Shown: positions 1 through 10,585 of the stretch, piece by piece
How the letters are laid out: the number at the start of each line of letters is the position of its first letter
How positions within the stretch are numbered: position 1 is the stretch's first letter
DNA from: Meconema thalassinum
Taxonomy: Eukaryota > Arthropoda > Insecta > Orthoptera > Tettigoniidae
Length of the DNA stretch: 64,000 nucleotides
Assembly (NCBI GenBank): GCA_946902985.2
Contig: OX336388.2
Location: forward strand, 135,357,846-135,421,845
Reading direction: 5' to 3'
Translations under genes and position numbers: made by a program
Notes under the pieces: model-generated
Database searches by the model: none
Seen by the model: only the letters and a program-made list of their open reading frames with translations
What the model was told of the DNA's origin: nothing

Positions 1-45
1 GGTGAAAGGCGAGAAGCTAAGCCACTGCGCCATCACGCTCCCCAT
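1..45 (-). repeat. SINE D-type tRNA-like head, cut by the window edge
   Basis: On the minus strand this reads GGGGAGCGTGATGGCGCAGT and continues, matching the head of the SINE at 16387 (GGGGCGTGGTGGCGCAGCGG). The A-box-like TGGCGCAGTGG is visible. The rest of the copy is outside the window. Confidence 0.4.
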
Positions 46-483
46 GCAAAAAATCTTATACCAGGCGTAAACTACAAGACTGTATCTACATTTTAACATT
101 AAGCAGAAAGTGACGCCGAGTGACGCGACATACTAAAAACCTAAGTGAAAAATATAATTTTAAAATAATAGTTAAATATTATATAATGCAAATATAGCTA
201 AAATTACGTAACAATTACGCCCATTAATAACTAAAACACGTTACAAGGATCATACTTCCAGCTGTATGTTCGATCTTAAAGCATCACACTAACCACAAAG
301 ACAACCAAACCACAGCCACTTACATTCACCATCCAATTCAAACTGCTCGGACAGTGGTGACAGATTTACACTAAGATGCGTTTATATCCCAGAATAGTGA
401 GCGGCAATTATATGAGAATGCTGTAGAAGTAATAAATTTTGTTTTTTTAATTATGAAAATATATAGCCTAATGTTGTCCTCCT
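46..483. other. AT-rich sequence with no recognised feature
   Basis: No coding potential, tRNA-like head or terminal repeat was recognised in this stretch. Confidence 0.4.
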
Positions 484-1049
484 AGATTTCGATTTTGACC
501 CATTGTGCGACAGTATTAGGTATCCGAAGCCTAGGGAGTCTTTCACTCCCCCCCCCCTTAATTGGCCCTTGTCTCATCTTTCCTGATACCCTCATTCTTC
601 GAGGCGTCAGCCTTCTTCTTCTTTTCGTGTTATCTCCTGCCTTCTGCTCAAGGCAGGGTGTATGTAGCCCCACCACTTCTGGTGCTACACCCTCACGCCT
701 GGTGAGTTTGGGAGTTGGCGACCCCGAGGGAATCCTGAGCTGGGTTTTGTCTCGGTTTCCTCTGATCTTGGGACGGACCCTCTCCTCTTTCCCCTTTCCT
801 ATCTGACTTTCATGGCTCTCCTTCCTTCCAAGTCCCTCAATCCTCATTCTTCGAGGATTGAGGGCATTTCTTTTCTTCCTGTCCTTTATTTGTCTTATCC
901 TTTATTTGTTTACCATTTCTGTAAGTTTGTAGTTAGTAATAGTTATAGTTTTCATTCTCATCTCATCTTTCACTATCACCCAGACCATTAGGGGCCGATA
1001 ACCGAGATGTTAGGCCCCTTAGAACAATAATTATCATCATCAGAGTATT
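484..1049 (+). repeat. SINE B, near full length
   Basis: This copy runs from GATTTTGACCCATTGTGCGA to a hairpin tail in which GGGGCCGATAAC pairs loosely with TAGGCCCC, followed by TTAGAACAATAA and an ATC-rich microsatellite. A second copy lies on the other strand at 1964-3640. Open frames on both strands are incidental. No clear tRNA head is seen, so the class (SINE or short LINE derivative) rests on size, tail and copy structure. A SINE A copy has inserted into its tail. Confidence 0.7.
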
Positions 1050-1563
1050 GGTTGGTTGGTTCTTAAGTTTAGGGGCTGCGACAACGCGGTCATGTAGCCC
1101 CGTGTACTTTGGGTGTGTGTAGAATCTGTCTGATAACCGGTATTAATTGTGATGACTGTATTAGTGTGTGTATCTGTTTTAATTCAAGTAAGGACTGCAG
1201 TGGATCAATTATCAAGTAGTTCCTACTTTTGTTGCCAAACGCCACCGTCAACGACTACTAGCTCAGAACTTAGCTACCAGACGTCACCGCAGTCGGCTTT
1301 TGGCAACGAACGTAGGAACCTAAGAGCGTTGTTTACATTCCAAACCTATACGATTTAGCTTCACACAGGTGTAATTAGCGGAAGGCTCTTAAACATGCCA
1401 TAAATCTATGACATGGGACCGCCAGCTTTACTTCCCCTCCGAAGGAAGGCATACTGAGGGATTTTTAACGCTCTTAAATAATCCGATGCCTTCGGCTGGA
1501 TTTGAACCCGCGATCTTGGGCATAGACGCTCAGCATGCTACTGACTACGCCACCGAAGCCGCC
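1050..1563 (-). repeat. SINE A (tRNA-derived), full length, antisense
   Basis: On the minus strand the copy starts with the tRNA-like head GGCTTCGGTGGCGTAGTCAG and ends in the tail AACCAACCAACC. SINE A is about 500 bp in intact copies, with an A-box-like TGGCGTAGTTGG and B-box GGTTCAAACCC. Flanks ATCAGAGTAT and ATCAAGAGTAT form an imperfect target duplication. Confidence 0.8.
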
Positions 1564-1611
1564 CATCAAGAGTATGCTCGCCCAATGTTGCCAACACGAA
1601 GAATCAATTCT

Positions 1612-1960
1612 CTTGTTGTTTCACTTAGAAGCTTTGCGACATCATGGTCATATTATAACCCCGTGTATACAGGATTTGTCTGTTAACCTGCATTATTTAG
1701 TGTCTGTAACTTAGTAGTGTCTGTATTTGTAATTCAGGTGTGGATTGAGAAAGAGATGACCGTGGCCTTAATCTAGGAGTCATCCCGGCATTTGCCTGGA
1801 GTAGAAGTGAGAAACCACGGAAAAATCAATTCCAGGATGGCTGAGGTAGGAATCGATCCCACCTCCGCTCAGTTTTGCCTCACGAGGCTGAGCGTATCTG
1901 TTCCAGCCCTCAGACAAGAATTTAATATTTGCTAGCAGAACCGGGAATTGAACCTGGACC
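1612..1960 (-). repeat. SINE F-like repeat, antisense
   Basis: The minus strand carries a tRNA-type B box (GGTTCAATTCCCGGTTCTGC) at its start. It shares the body words GGAATTGATTTTTCCGTGG and GCCGGGATGACTCCTAGATT with the copy at 12432-12735. Its 3' tail resembles the SINE A tail (GGGGTTATAATATGACCATG), pointing to shared modules. Confidence 0.55.
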
Positions 1961-1963
1961 TCA

Positions 1964-3640
1964 AGAATGATGATGATGATGATGATGATAATAATAATAA
2001 TTGTTGTTTTAAGGGGCCTAACATCTAGGTTATCAGCCCCTAATGGTTTGGGTGATAGTGAAAGATGAGATGAGAATGAAAGCTATAACTAATACTATCT
2101 TACATACTAGAAGAAGAAACTGTAAACAAATATAGGATAAGGCAAATAACGGACTGGAAGAAAAGAAATGCCCTCAACCCTCGAAGAATGAGGATTGAGG
2201 GACTTGGAAGGAAGGAAAGCCATCTAAGGCAGATAGGAAAGGGAAAGACGAGAAGAGCCCGCCCCAAAGTCAGTGGGAAAAGTGGGGGAAAACGGACTCA
2301 ACTCATAATCCCTCAGGGTCGCCAACTCCCGAACTCACCAGCCATAAACCCCTGAGGGTGTAGCACTATTAAGCCTCGTCCACACCGACAGATTTGTTTC
2401 CAGAAACATTGTATGCAGACTGTTTCCCAAATGTTTCTCATTTGTATGCGGGATGTTTGCAGACTTTTTGTAAACATTCTACATACAATCGGGAGACTCA
2501 AGTGATGTTTGGAAACAGTCTGCAGACAGTTTGCTTACAATTGACGTACAAATGACAAACAAATCTCGTGTTTCAAGAGACAAGATACAATGTTTTCTGT
2601 TTTCCAATGAAATGGAAAACACGCATACAAGAAACAAGTATTTTGTCTCAAGTCTTCCTGTGTGGAGGTGTTTTGAAACTGTAGACCGGATACAAACCAC
2701 AGACGCATCCAGCTAGCCACGTTTTTCCACATCATATTGTGTTGATTTAGTTTCAATTTCCCATCCTTCTTTATGGTGCACCATATAAGGTTTAATAACA
2801 AGGGACTTTTTGTTGTTACGCTATACATTTCGTGTGCCTTTGACATTTATTAATTCATATCGGCTGATGAAGGGACCAAAACTAATTAGGCCTTGAAATA
2901 TGTCCCACCAATGACCACACAGTGATCTCATTATATTGCCACAAAATGTAGTTTAGTGGGGGCTACCGGCGGGGTGTCAAATTTCACCCCCTCCCCATAA
3001 AAAGAAAATAGCGGTTGTTATATGAAATATTAGTAGAATGAGTATTTTGGTTAATTATTCGACTAATACAAGAGGTACATTTAAACACAATCCCCCTCCC
3101 ACCATGATCGTTTCACTCTGATCCCCCAATTTACACATTCACAGACTTTATAAGAAATCACCCTGTGGTAAAGGTATGAATGTGGACTAGAGGTCAAATT
3201 CTGGTGTGGACGCAAAACAAGTAACATACTTGTATCGGATACAATGTTCAATACAATCTACATGCAGTTTGCAAACAAATCTGCCGGTGTGGACTAGGCT
3301 TTAAGGGTGCACCACAAGGGGTGGGGCTACATACACCCTGCCTCTTTGAGGGCCTTGAGTTGAAGGCAGGAGATAACATGAAAATAAAAAGAAGACCCCT
3401 CGCACGAGGAGAGTATCAGGAAAGCTGAGATAAGGGCCAATTTAGGCGGGAAAGGAAGAGACTCCCTAGGCCTCGGATACCCTAATACCGTAGGGGTCGG
3501 AAGTGAACCAGAGTTGGCCAAGAGAGGTCGACAGGAGAGAAGACGGAGAGGAGCCCGGCACAAGTAAGTGGAAGCAATGCCGGACTCAGCTGGAGTCCCG
3601 TGGTCGCCAACCTACGTTCCACTGGATGTGAGCCCATGGG
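1964..3640 (-). repeat. SINE B copy split by a Harbinger-like element
   Basis: The tail half is 1964-2368, starting with (GAT)n and GTTTTAAGGGGCCTAACATC. The head half is about 3304-3640. The intact copy at 484-1049 shows that the two halves are continuous apart from the 2372-3300 insertion. The head side extends further here (to about 3640) than in the other copy, so the family may be longer than 570 bp. Confidence 0.65.
2372..3300. mobile_element. Non-autonomous PIF/Harbinger-like element
   Basis: The terminal inverted repeats match at 26 of 28 positions. The left begins AGCCTCGTCCACACCGACAG and the right (reverse complement) AGCCTAGTCCACACCGGCAG. Both ends abut TTA (2369-2371 and 3301-3303), the 3-bp TWA duplication typical of PIF/Harbinger; a piggyBac TTAA reading is less likely. 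The subterminal regions repeat words such as TTTGTTT and TGCAGAC. A minus-strand frame at 2535-2846 shows no recognisable transposase motif. Confidence 0.65.
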
Positions 3641-3998
3641 GGGGCCTCCAGAATGACAGCCACTGTGTTACGAGGTGGACAAGTCACGATAGAAATAAAA
3701 GTTACTGTACATCTAAATGACTAGCCTTATTATGTTCTTCTTGTCTTCAAATAGCATTATTATGCTGTCATAAAGTCTTGAGCAATTCACGTAAGACTTC
3801 CCTTTTCCCACTTTCTGACATTTCATTACGAAAGAAACTTCTCTTTTAAGAATTCAGACGATATTTTCTTGCGCGTGGATGTTGGGAAGGAAGAGGCTCA
3901 AAAGAGGGTACTTGGTGGAGGTAATGATTAATGGCGTCACTAAACGGGGCCAGAGAGGGCCTAACTACAGATAGAGCCCTGTGCGGATAAACAAAACG

Positions 3999-5922
3999 TT
4001 ATCCGCATCTGTCCCGCATCCGCAAGACTTTTATCCGTATCCGTCCCACATCCGCACGACTTATCCGTATCCGTCCCACATCCGCAAGACTTATCCGCAT
4101 CCGCCCCACATTCGCACGACTTATCCGTATCCGCGCCGCATCCGCACGACTTTTATCCGTATCCGTCCCACATCCGCAAGACTTATCCGCATCCGCATCC
4201 GCCCCACATTCGCACGACTTATCCGTATCCGCGCCGCATCCGCAAGCCTGTTATCCATATCCGCCCCGCATCCGCACGGCTGTTATCCATATCCGACCCG
4301 CATCCGCAAGCCTGTTATCCGTAACCGCGCCGCATCCGCACGACTTTTATCCGTATCCGTCCCACATTCGCACGACTTATCCGCATCCGCCCCACATTCG
4401 CACGACTTATCCGTATCCGCGCCGCATCCGCACGACTTTTATCCGTATCCGTCCCACATCCGCAAGACTTATCCGCATTCGCACGACTTATCCGTATCCG
4501 CCCCGCATCCGCACGACTTATCCGTATCCGTCCCACATCCGCAAGACTTATCCGCATCCGCCCCGCATTCGCACGACTTATCCGTATCCGCCCCGCATCC
4601 GCACAACTTATCCGTATCCGCCCCTCATCCGCAAGCCTGTTATCCGTATCCGCCCCGCATCCGCAAGCCTGTTATCCGTATCCGCCCAGCATCCGCAAGC
4701 CTGTTATCCGTATCCGCCCCGCATCCGCACGGCTGTTATCCATATCCGCCCCGCATCCGCACGGCTGTTATCCATATCCGCCCCGCATCCGCACGGTTGT
4801 TATCCGTATACGCCCCGCATCCGCACGGCTGTTATCCGTATCCGCCCCGCATCCGCACGGCTGTTATCCATATCCGACCCGCATCCGCACGGCTGTTATC
4901 CGTATTCAACCGCATCCGCACGGCTGTTATCCGTATTCAACCGCATCCGCACGGCTCTTATCCATATCCGACCCGCATCCGCACGGCTGTTATCCATATC
5001 CGACCCGCATCCGCACGGCTGTTATCCGTATTCAACCGCATCCGCACGGTTGTTATCCGTATACGCCCCGCATCCGCACGGCTGTTATCCGTATCCGCCC
5101 CGCATCCGCTCGGCTGTTATCCGTATTCAACCGCATCCGCACGGCTGTTATCCGTATTCAACCGCATCTGCACGGCTGTTATCCATATCCGACCCGCATC
5201 CGCACGGCTGTTATCCATATCCGACCCGAATCTGCACGGCTGTTATCCGTATACGCCCCGCATCCGCTCGGCTGTTATCCGTATACGCCCCGCATCCGCT
5301 CGGCTGTTATCCGTATCCGACCCGCATCCGCACGGCTGTTATCCATATCCGACCCGCATCTGCACGGCTGTTATCCATATCCGACCCGCATCTGCACGGC
5401 TGTTATCCGTATACGCCCCGCATCCGCACGGCTGTTATCCGTATCCACACCGCATCCGCACGGTTGTTATCCGTATACGCCCCGCATCCGCTCGGCTGTT
5501 ATCCGTATCCGACCCGCATCCGCACGGCTGTTATCCATATCCGACCCGCATCCGCACGGCTGTTATCCGTATACGCCCCGCATCCGCACGGCTGTTATCC
5601 GTATACGCCCCGCATCCGCTCGGCTGTTATCCGTATCCGACCCGCATCCGCACGGCTGTTATCCATATCCGACCCGCATCTGCACGGCTGTTATCCATAT
5701 CCGACCCGCATCCGCACGGCTGTTATCCATATCCGACCCGCATCTGCACGGCTGTTATCCATATCCGACCCGCATCTGCACGGCTGTTATCCTTATACGC
5801 CCCGCATCCGCACGGCTGTTATCCGTATCCACACCGCATCCGCACGGTTGTTATCCGTATACGGCCCGCATCCGCTCGGCTGTTATCCGTATCCACACCG
5901 CATCCGCACGGTTGTTATCCGA
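3999..5922. repeat. Minisatellite of about 32-bp units (ATCCGCA-rich)
   Basis: Units such as TATCCGTATCCGCCCCGCAT followed by CCGCACGGCTGT repeat for 1.9 kb. Most are 32 bp; variants near 31 bp use TATTCAACCG. That gives about sixty units by length. Unit variants alternate in small runs, suggesting local re-duplication. The 653-residue and 305-residue open frames here are by-products of a stop-free repeat and are not a gene. Confidence 0.9.
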
Positions 5923-5984
5923 ATATACTGGCATTACAATAATAGTTATAATTATAATTATAGTTAATTATTATATCTTCGTTC

Positions 5985-7026
5985 TCCAACAGCTCACTGG
6001 AAAACTGGGTAAATATGGCAAAGAACTCCACGTGTTATTCGTAGATTTCAAGAAGGCCTATGATTGCATACACCGAAAGAGCCTACTCAGTTGCCTAAGC
6101 GAGTTTGGAATGGCCGAGAAACTCATCAACTTGGTAGCGATCTGCCTGAGCGATACACGCGGTAAGATAAAAATGGGAAATCGAGTGACGAAGAATTTGA
6201 AATTTTGATGGGTCTCAGGCACGGAGACGGTTTATCTCCTACACTGTTCAATTTTGCCTTGGAGAAGATCATACGTGAGACCTTTCGAGAGAATTTTGAA
6301 GGAATCCAAGTCGAAGGGAAGAACCTATAACCTTGCCTACGCAGATGATATCAGTTTGGGGACCAGTCATACAAGAGGGTCCATGAATTTAAGTTCCTAG
6401 GATCGCTTTTCACGGAGAACTCATCATGAGAGCCAGAAATCAACGCCAGGATCCAAGCAGGAAACCGAACTCTCTGCAGCTTAACACAGCTTCTTCGGTC
6501 CAGATGTCTCTCCAGACAGTTCAAAATTCGTCTTTATAAAACTCTGATCCAACCCGTTGTACTATATGGATGTGAAACATGGAGTATCCGAAAACAGGAC
6601 TTTCATAAACTACTCGTTTTTGAGAGAAAAGTTCTTCGGAAGATCTTCGGACAGGTGAGGGATGTACACACGGGTGAATGGAGGATTAGACACAATCATG
6701 AAGTAGAAGACCTGTACCATGATGCCAACATAGCTGGAACCATCAAAACCAGAAGACTGCAGTGGGCTGGACATGTAGACCGGATGGAAGACCACCGATG
6801 GCCACGGAAGCAATTGGATTTCATCCCCACAGGAAGAAGACCACCAGGGAGACCAAGGAAGCGGTGGAGTGATGGACTCCATGAAGATCTGCAACAGGCA
6901 GCGATACGTGTGGACAGTTGGCGGATGGCAGCTATGGATAGGATACGATGGAGAAGGAAACTTGTATAGCAGCGCGCGGTCCACTGGGCCTGATCGCGTA
7001 GAAGGACAAGAAGAAGAAGAAGAAGA
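5985..7026 (+). pseudogene. LINE reverse-transcriptase remnant (RT palm to C-terminal region)
   Basis: Frames in series encode VLFVDFKKAYDCIHRKSLLS, then a YADDIS catalytic box near 6340, FKFLGSLF, LYGCETWS near 6570, and QWAGHVDRMEDHRWPRKQ with GRRPPGRPRKRWSDGL. It ends in an AAG-rich tail. Frameshifts and stops break the frame at about 6210, 6330 and 6425. It lies inside the putative hAT-like element and is a dead, 5'-truncated copy. Confidence 0.8.
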
Positions 7027-7766
7027 TTAAAGGAGCACATTAATTAGACATTTGAGGAGAAAGTCGTTCCCCTAGGCTCTGCTTAAAATGAATGTTAATT
7101 GTTATACAGCCAGAATTGCAACCCATTTCAGTTCGGAGTGTTAATTATGCTTAATGACATAATTTTGAACGAGATTAGCTTAAATCATCATCTTGCATTT
7201 GTCATGAAGAAAACATAACGGGAAAATATGTTAATGTCATATAAACATTCCAGTCCTAATAATGATATTCAACAAGTTCGGATTGTATTCTAAAAACTAT
7301 CCGCAACGCAAATTTACTCCAAACATTATCCGCAACTTATCCGCTATTCACACAGACATGCAAACTATATCCGCATGGCAAAAAGATTTCCGGATATCCA
7401 CATCCACTTAGGGCTTTATCTACATATAAGTTACAGAGGGAGCGAAGCTAACCACAGTTAGGCTACTCCATTCAAATATTTAGGATTTATGTTATCTGCC
7501 ATCGCAAACCACTAAGTTATCTCTACACCAAGAAACTATTGAACGAAAATCAATACGGTTTTACGCCACAAAAGAGCACTACTGATGGCTGGCAAAGAAT
7601 TTGTAAATGAAGCATTTTTTTAATAGAATGGATTGAAGCACACACCGGCGTAGAAGGTAACGAGTAGGCTGATAAACTAGCCAAGGAAGCAGATAGATTA
7701 AATGAAATCTGTTACGACAAAATACCTATCAAAAAAGTAAACAAGAAATTCCATGAAAAACTAAAG

Positions 7767-9181
7767 AGCCTACTTTTCTTAAAATTTAAGATTCATGCCA
7801 ATGCTTAATCTATATGGATCTATCTAGAATAATGACGAAATTAAGTTGGTAATATCGAAATTTCTAATTAGTTCGAAATACTGTATACCTGGCATAATGT
7901 AGCCTAATAGAGAACTACAGTTGGTAGCCCTGGTGACTGAATATATTCTTAGTTCCATCTCTTAAGGTTTAGAATACAAAATTTGGTTGAAGTCCAATGG
8001 ATAGAATGGACGTTACATGCAGTTAAACGTTGGATCTAACAGCGTGCATAAAATCATGTTGGCAACAATGTCATAAATGTATTGGTCAGAAATAATCTGA
8101 TATAATATGATCTATTGTTGTGTCAATTTTGAATGAAATCCATTAGTTAGTATAGAAGATACATGCATTTTAAAATTGGACCTATCAGCAGGCTTAGAAT
8201 CATGTTGGCAGCACTGACGTATATTAGTTACTCCAAATTCATCTAGAATGCCAGGTACTATACGTGTGCAAAGTTTAGAACTATTGGCTTGCATACTTTC
8301 TGATATATTGATATTAGAGCAACAAAAAAGAGACAGTATTTATTAACAGTTGGCAGCCCTGGTTACTCTTAAGAATCGGCATAGTCATATCTGTTAGGGT
8401 ACACATAGCACACGCGAAATTTGGTTGAAATCCAAAGAATAGAATAGAAGTTACTTGTATTTAAAGTTGGACCTCTCAGCAGGTTTAGAATCATGTTGGT
8501 AGCACTGACGTATATAAGTTACTGCAAATTAATATAGAATGTCAGGTACTATACGTGTGCATAGTTTAGAGCTGTCGGCTTGCATACTTTCTGATATATG
8601 GGTATTTGATAAAAACAATTGAGAGCATTCTTTAACAGTTGGCAGCCCTGGTGGATCTTAAGAATACGCTCAGACATATCTGTTTATGTACACATAGTAC
8701 ATACGAAATTTGGTTGAAATCCAATTGATAGTGTAGAAGTTATATGCATTTAAAATTTGGACTTATCAGCAGGCTTAGAATCATTTTGACAAACCTGCCA
8801 TGTATGGCCACCTGGAAATTAAACTGCAATAGTATTATCTATAGGCCTACGTGTGCCAATTTTAAAATAGCTTCCATTCATACCTTCCTAGATATCCAAC
8901 ATCGAGCTCAAATTTCAATTGCAATTTTTCAGCAGTTGGTAGCACTGACATCATTTTCAAATATGGCCGTGAGATATACAGGAGATATATAGATCTTTAC
9001 TCCTACCAAATTTGGTTTCGATTTCTGCAGCCGTTTAGGAGTTGTTAGGGACACACACACACACACTGCCAGACAGACAGACAGAAGAACAGAGAAAAGG
9101 ACAGACAGACAGACAAAGACACATTTGCCCGATCTCAAAAGTCTACTTTTTTCTCATTTTTGCAAAATGAGAAAGTAGGCT
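7767..9181 (-). mobile_element. AGCCTAC-ended hairpin element with about 290-bp internal repeats (copy 1)
   Basis: The left end AGCCTACTTTTC and right end GAAAGTAGGCT are inverted repeats. The right end also forms a hairpin (GTCTACTTTTTTCTCATTTT pairing with AATGAGAAAGTAGGC). Next to it are CA and CAGA microsatellites. Internally, words around TTAGAATCATGTTGG recur at 8192, 8483 and 8773, a spacing of 290-291 bp. The copy interrupts a LINE. No coding sequence was seen. Confidence 0.65.
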
Positions 9182-9376
9182 AAAAAGCAACTCTGAAAAC
9201 AATCCAACAGTGAATGGCAACAAGAATGGGAAGAGACCTCGAAAGGAATCATTACTAAGGAATTCTTTCCAACAATAGTAGATTATCAATTAAATTCAAC
9301 CTTACGCCTAACATGACAACAATACTAACTGGTCATGGAAACATTAATTCTTATCTGCATCGGCTTAAAATAGTAC

Positions 9377-9534
9377 AGTCAGCTGGCATTTGAGGGTGCG
9401 AAAATGCGAGGGAGCCGTGTCAGTACATTTACTGGCACGTTAAAGATCCCCTTCGGGGCAAAATTCCGGCACCCCGGAGTCTATAAAAGCCAGTGTAGTT
9501 AAAAGGGACGTAAAACCAATAACATTATTAACAT
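9377..9534 (+). repeat. Short SINE-like insert with (ATT) tail
   Basis: The 158-bp insert holds CACGTTAAAGATCCCCTTCG and ends in ATAACATTATTAACAT. It is bounded by a perfect 12-bp duplication, TTAAAATAGTAC, at 9365-9376 and 9535-9546. Removing one duplicate restores the LINE frame (HRLKIVRSPNCSC). Confidence 0.75.
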
Positions 9535-9584
9535 TTAAAATAGTACGCAGTCCTAATTGTTCCTGCAGACACCCAGGAATAGCA

Positions 9585-9770
9585 AGCTTAGTTATGGAAG
9601 GAAGGGTCGAGGACAAGAAGGGGTAGACCAAGGTTAGAGTATGTTAAACAGATTGCCTCGGATGTAGGGTGTGGTAGCTATGTAGAGATGAAACGATTAG
9701 CTCAGGACAGGGAGGCATGGAGCGCTGCATCAAACCAGTCAATACACTGAAGACTCAAAACAACAAACAG
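9585..9770 (+). pseudogene. 3' end of an unrelated LINE inserted in the LINE remnant
   Basis: One frame reads YVKQIASDVGCGSYVEMKRL then AQDREAWSAASNQS and a stop. This is the usual C-terminus of LINEs of the DREAWR...NQS type. It sits between the CSCR and PQTVDHL motifs of the host LINE. Confidence 0.6.
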
Positions 9771-9973
9771 GACCACAAACAGTTGATCACCTAATTTTCG
9801 ATTGTAATGTAGTGAAAAGCGACCGAGGAATCCTTAGAAACAGTTTAATTAATGATGAATTCTGGCCAACACACAAGTCTGCTCTCATTAAAAAATACAC
9901 AAAACCCTTCGCAAAATATGTGAACAATTAGACCTTCAAGATTTAAAAACAATTAAGATTAGTCACAAGTAAG

Positions 9974-10296
9974 CTCCGTGGCTTAGGCGGCAGCACGCAG
10001 GCCTCTCACCGCTGGGTCCGTGGTTCAAATCCCGGTCACTCCCTGTGAGATCTGTGCTGGACAAAACGGAGGCAGACAGGTTTTTCTCCGGGTACTCCGG
10101 TTTTCCCTGTCAAAATTTCATTCCAGCAACACTCTCCACTATCATTTCATTTGTCATTCATTTAATCATTGCCCCAGAGGAGTGCGTCAGGCCTCGGCAG
10201 CCGGCACAGTCCATATCCTCGCCGCTAGATGGGGGCTTCATTCATTCCATTCCTGTCCCGGTCGGAGACTGGAAGCAGGCTGTGGATTTTCACTTT
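9974..10296 (+). repeat. SINE C (tRNA-derived)
   Basis: The head CTCCGTGGCTTAGGCGGCAG and B-box GTGGTTCAAATCCCGGTCAC are tRNA-like. The body contains CCGGGTACTCCGGTTTTCCC and GCCGCTAGATGGGGGCTTCA, and the 3' end is GCAGGCTGTGGATTTTCA. Perfect flanks TCACAAGTAAG (9963-9973 and 10297-10307) are the target duplication. Other copies are at 17370 and 28725. Confidence 0.85.
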
Positions 10297-10585
10297 TCAC
10301 AAGTAAGTAAGCATTTATAAACTACAAAAGACATCGATATAGTGTTGTGAAATAGTGTAGTTGAAGGCATATAGTACTACTACCACCTTGTAGTGGAGCA
10401 TGTAGAGAATGAACCCAATAAATAAATAAAATAAATTAAAAAAACGCAACAGAGAAAGTGTTAAGCATCGTGTTAACACTGCATAGCTGAAATGAAGATC
10501 TGTATCGGGTGGACTGTGCAATAAGAGTTGTTAAATTTGAGGGGTCATTTAGCCCCATGTACTTGGATATGTGTCTGTAAAATTT

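Larger units (their letters stand above)
3974..7419. mobile_element. Possible hAT-like element carrying a minisatellite and a LINE fragment
   Basis: The ends are imperfect inverted repeats: left GAGCCCTGTGCGGAT, right (reverse complement) AAAGCCCTAAGTGGAT. They are flanked by CTACAGATA (3965-3973) and CTACATATA (7420-7428), an 8-of-9 match compatible with a hAT-size duplication. ATCCGCA words fill the left interior as a minisatellite and recur sparsely near the right end (7310-7400). No transposase was seen. The boundary call is an inference from imperfect repeats. Confidence 0.42.
7540..9960 (+). pseudogene. RNase H-bearing LINE remnant broken by several later insertions
   Basis: At 7540-7625 LLNENQYGFTPQKSTTDG is a reverse-transcriptase motif. 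It is joined after a large internal deletion to RNase H sequence (EWIEAHTGVEGNE, then ADKLAKEADR). The C-terminal part resumes at 9183 (WERDLERN, TGHGNINSYLHRLKI) and at 9771 (PQTVDHLIFDC, then a stop after FAKYVNN). The gaps are later insertions at 7767-9181, 9377-9534 and about 9585-9770. Confidence 0.75.

Noticed and set aside
482..847. Overlapping frames of 121 (-) and 103 (+) codons
   Set aside because: Both lie within SINE B, and the matching region of the other copy does not keep them open.
3981..5967. Open frames of 653 and 305 codons rich in Pro, His, Arg and Ile
   Set aside because: They lie in a 32-bp tandem repeat that lacks stops in several frames. There is no start context, domain or splice evidence, and the two frames overlap the same repeats.
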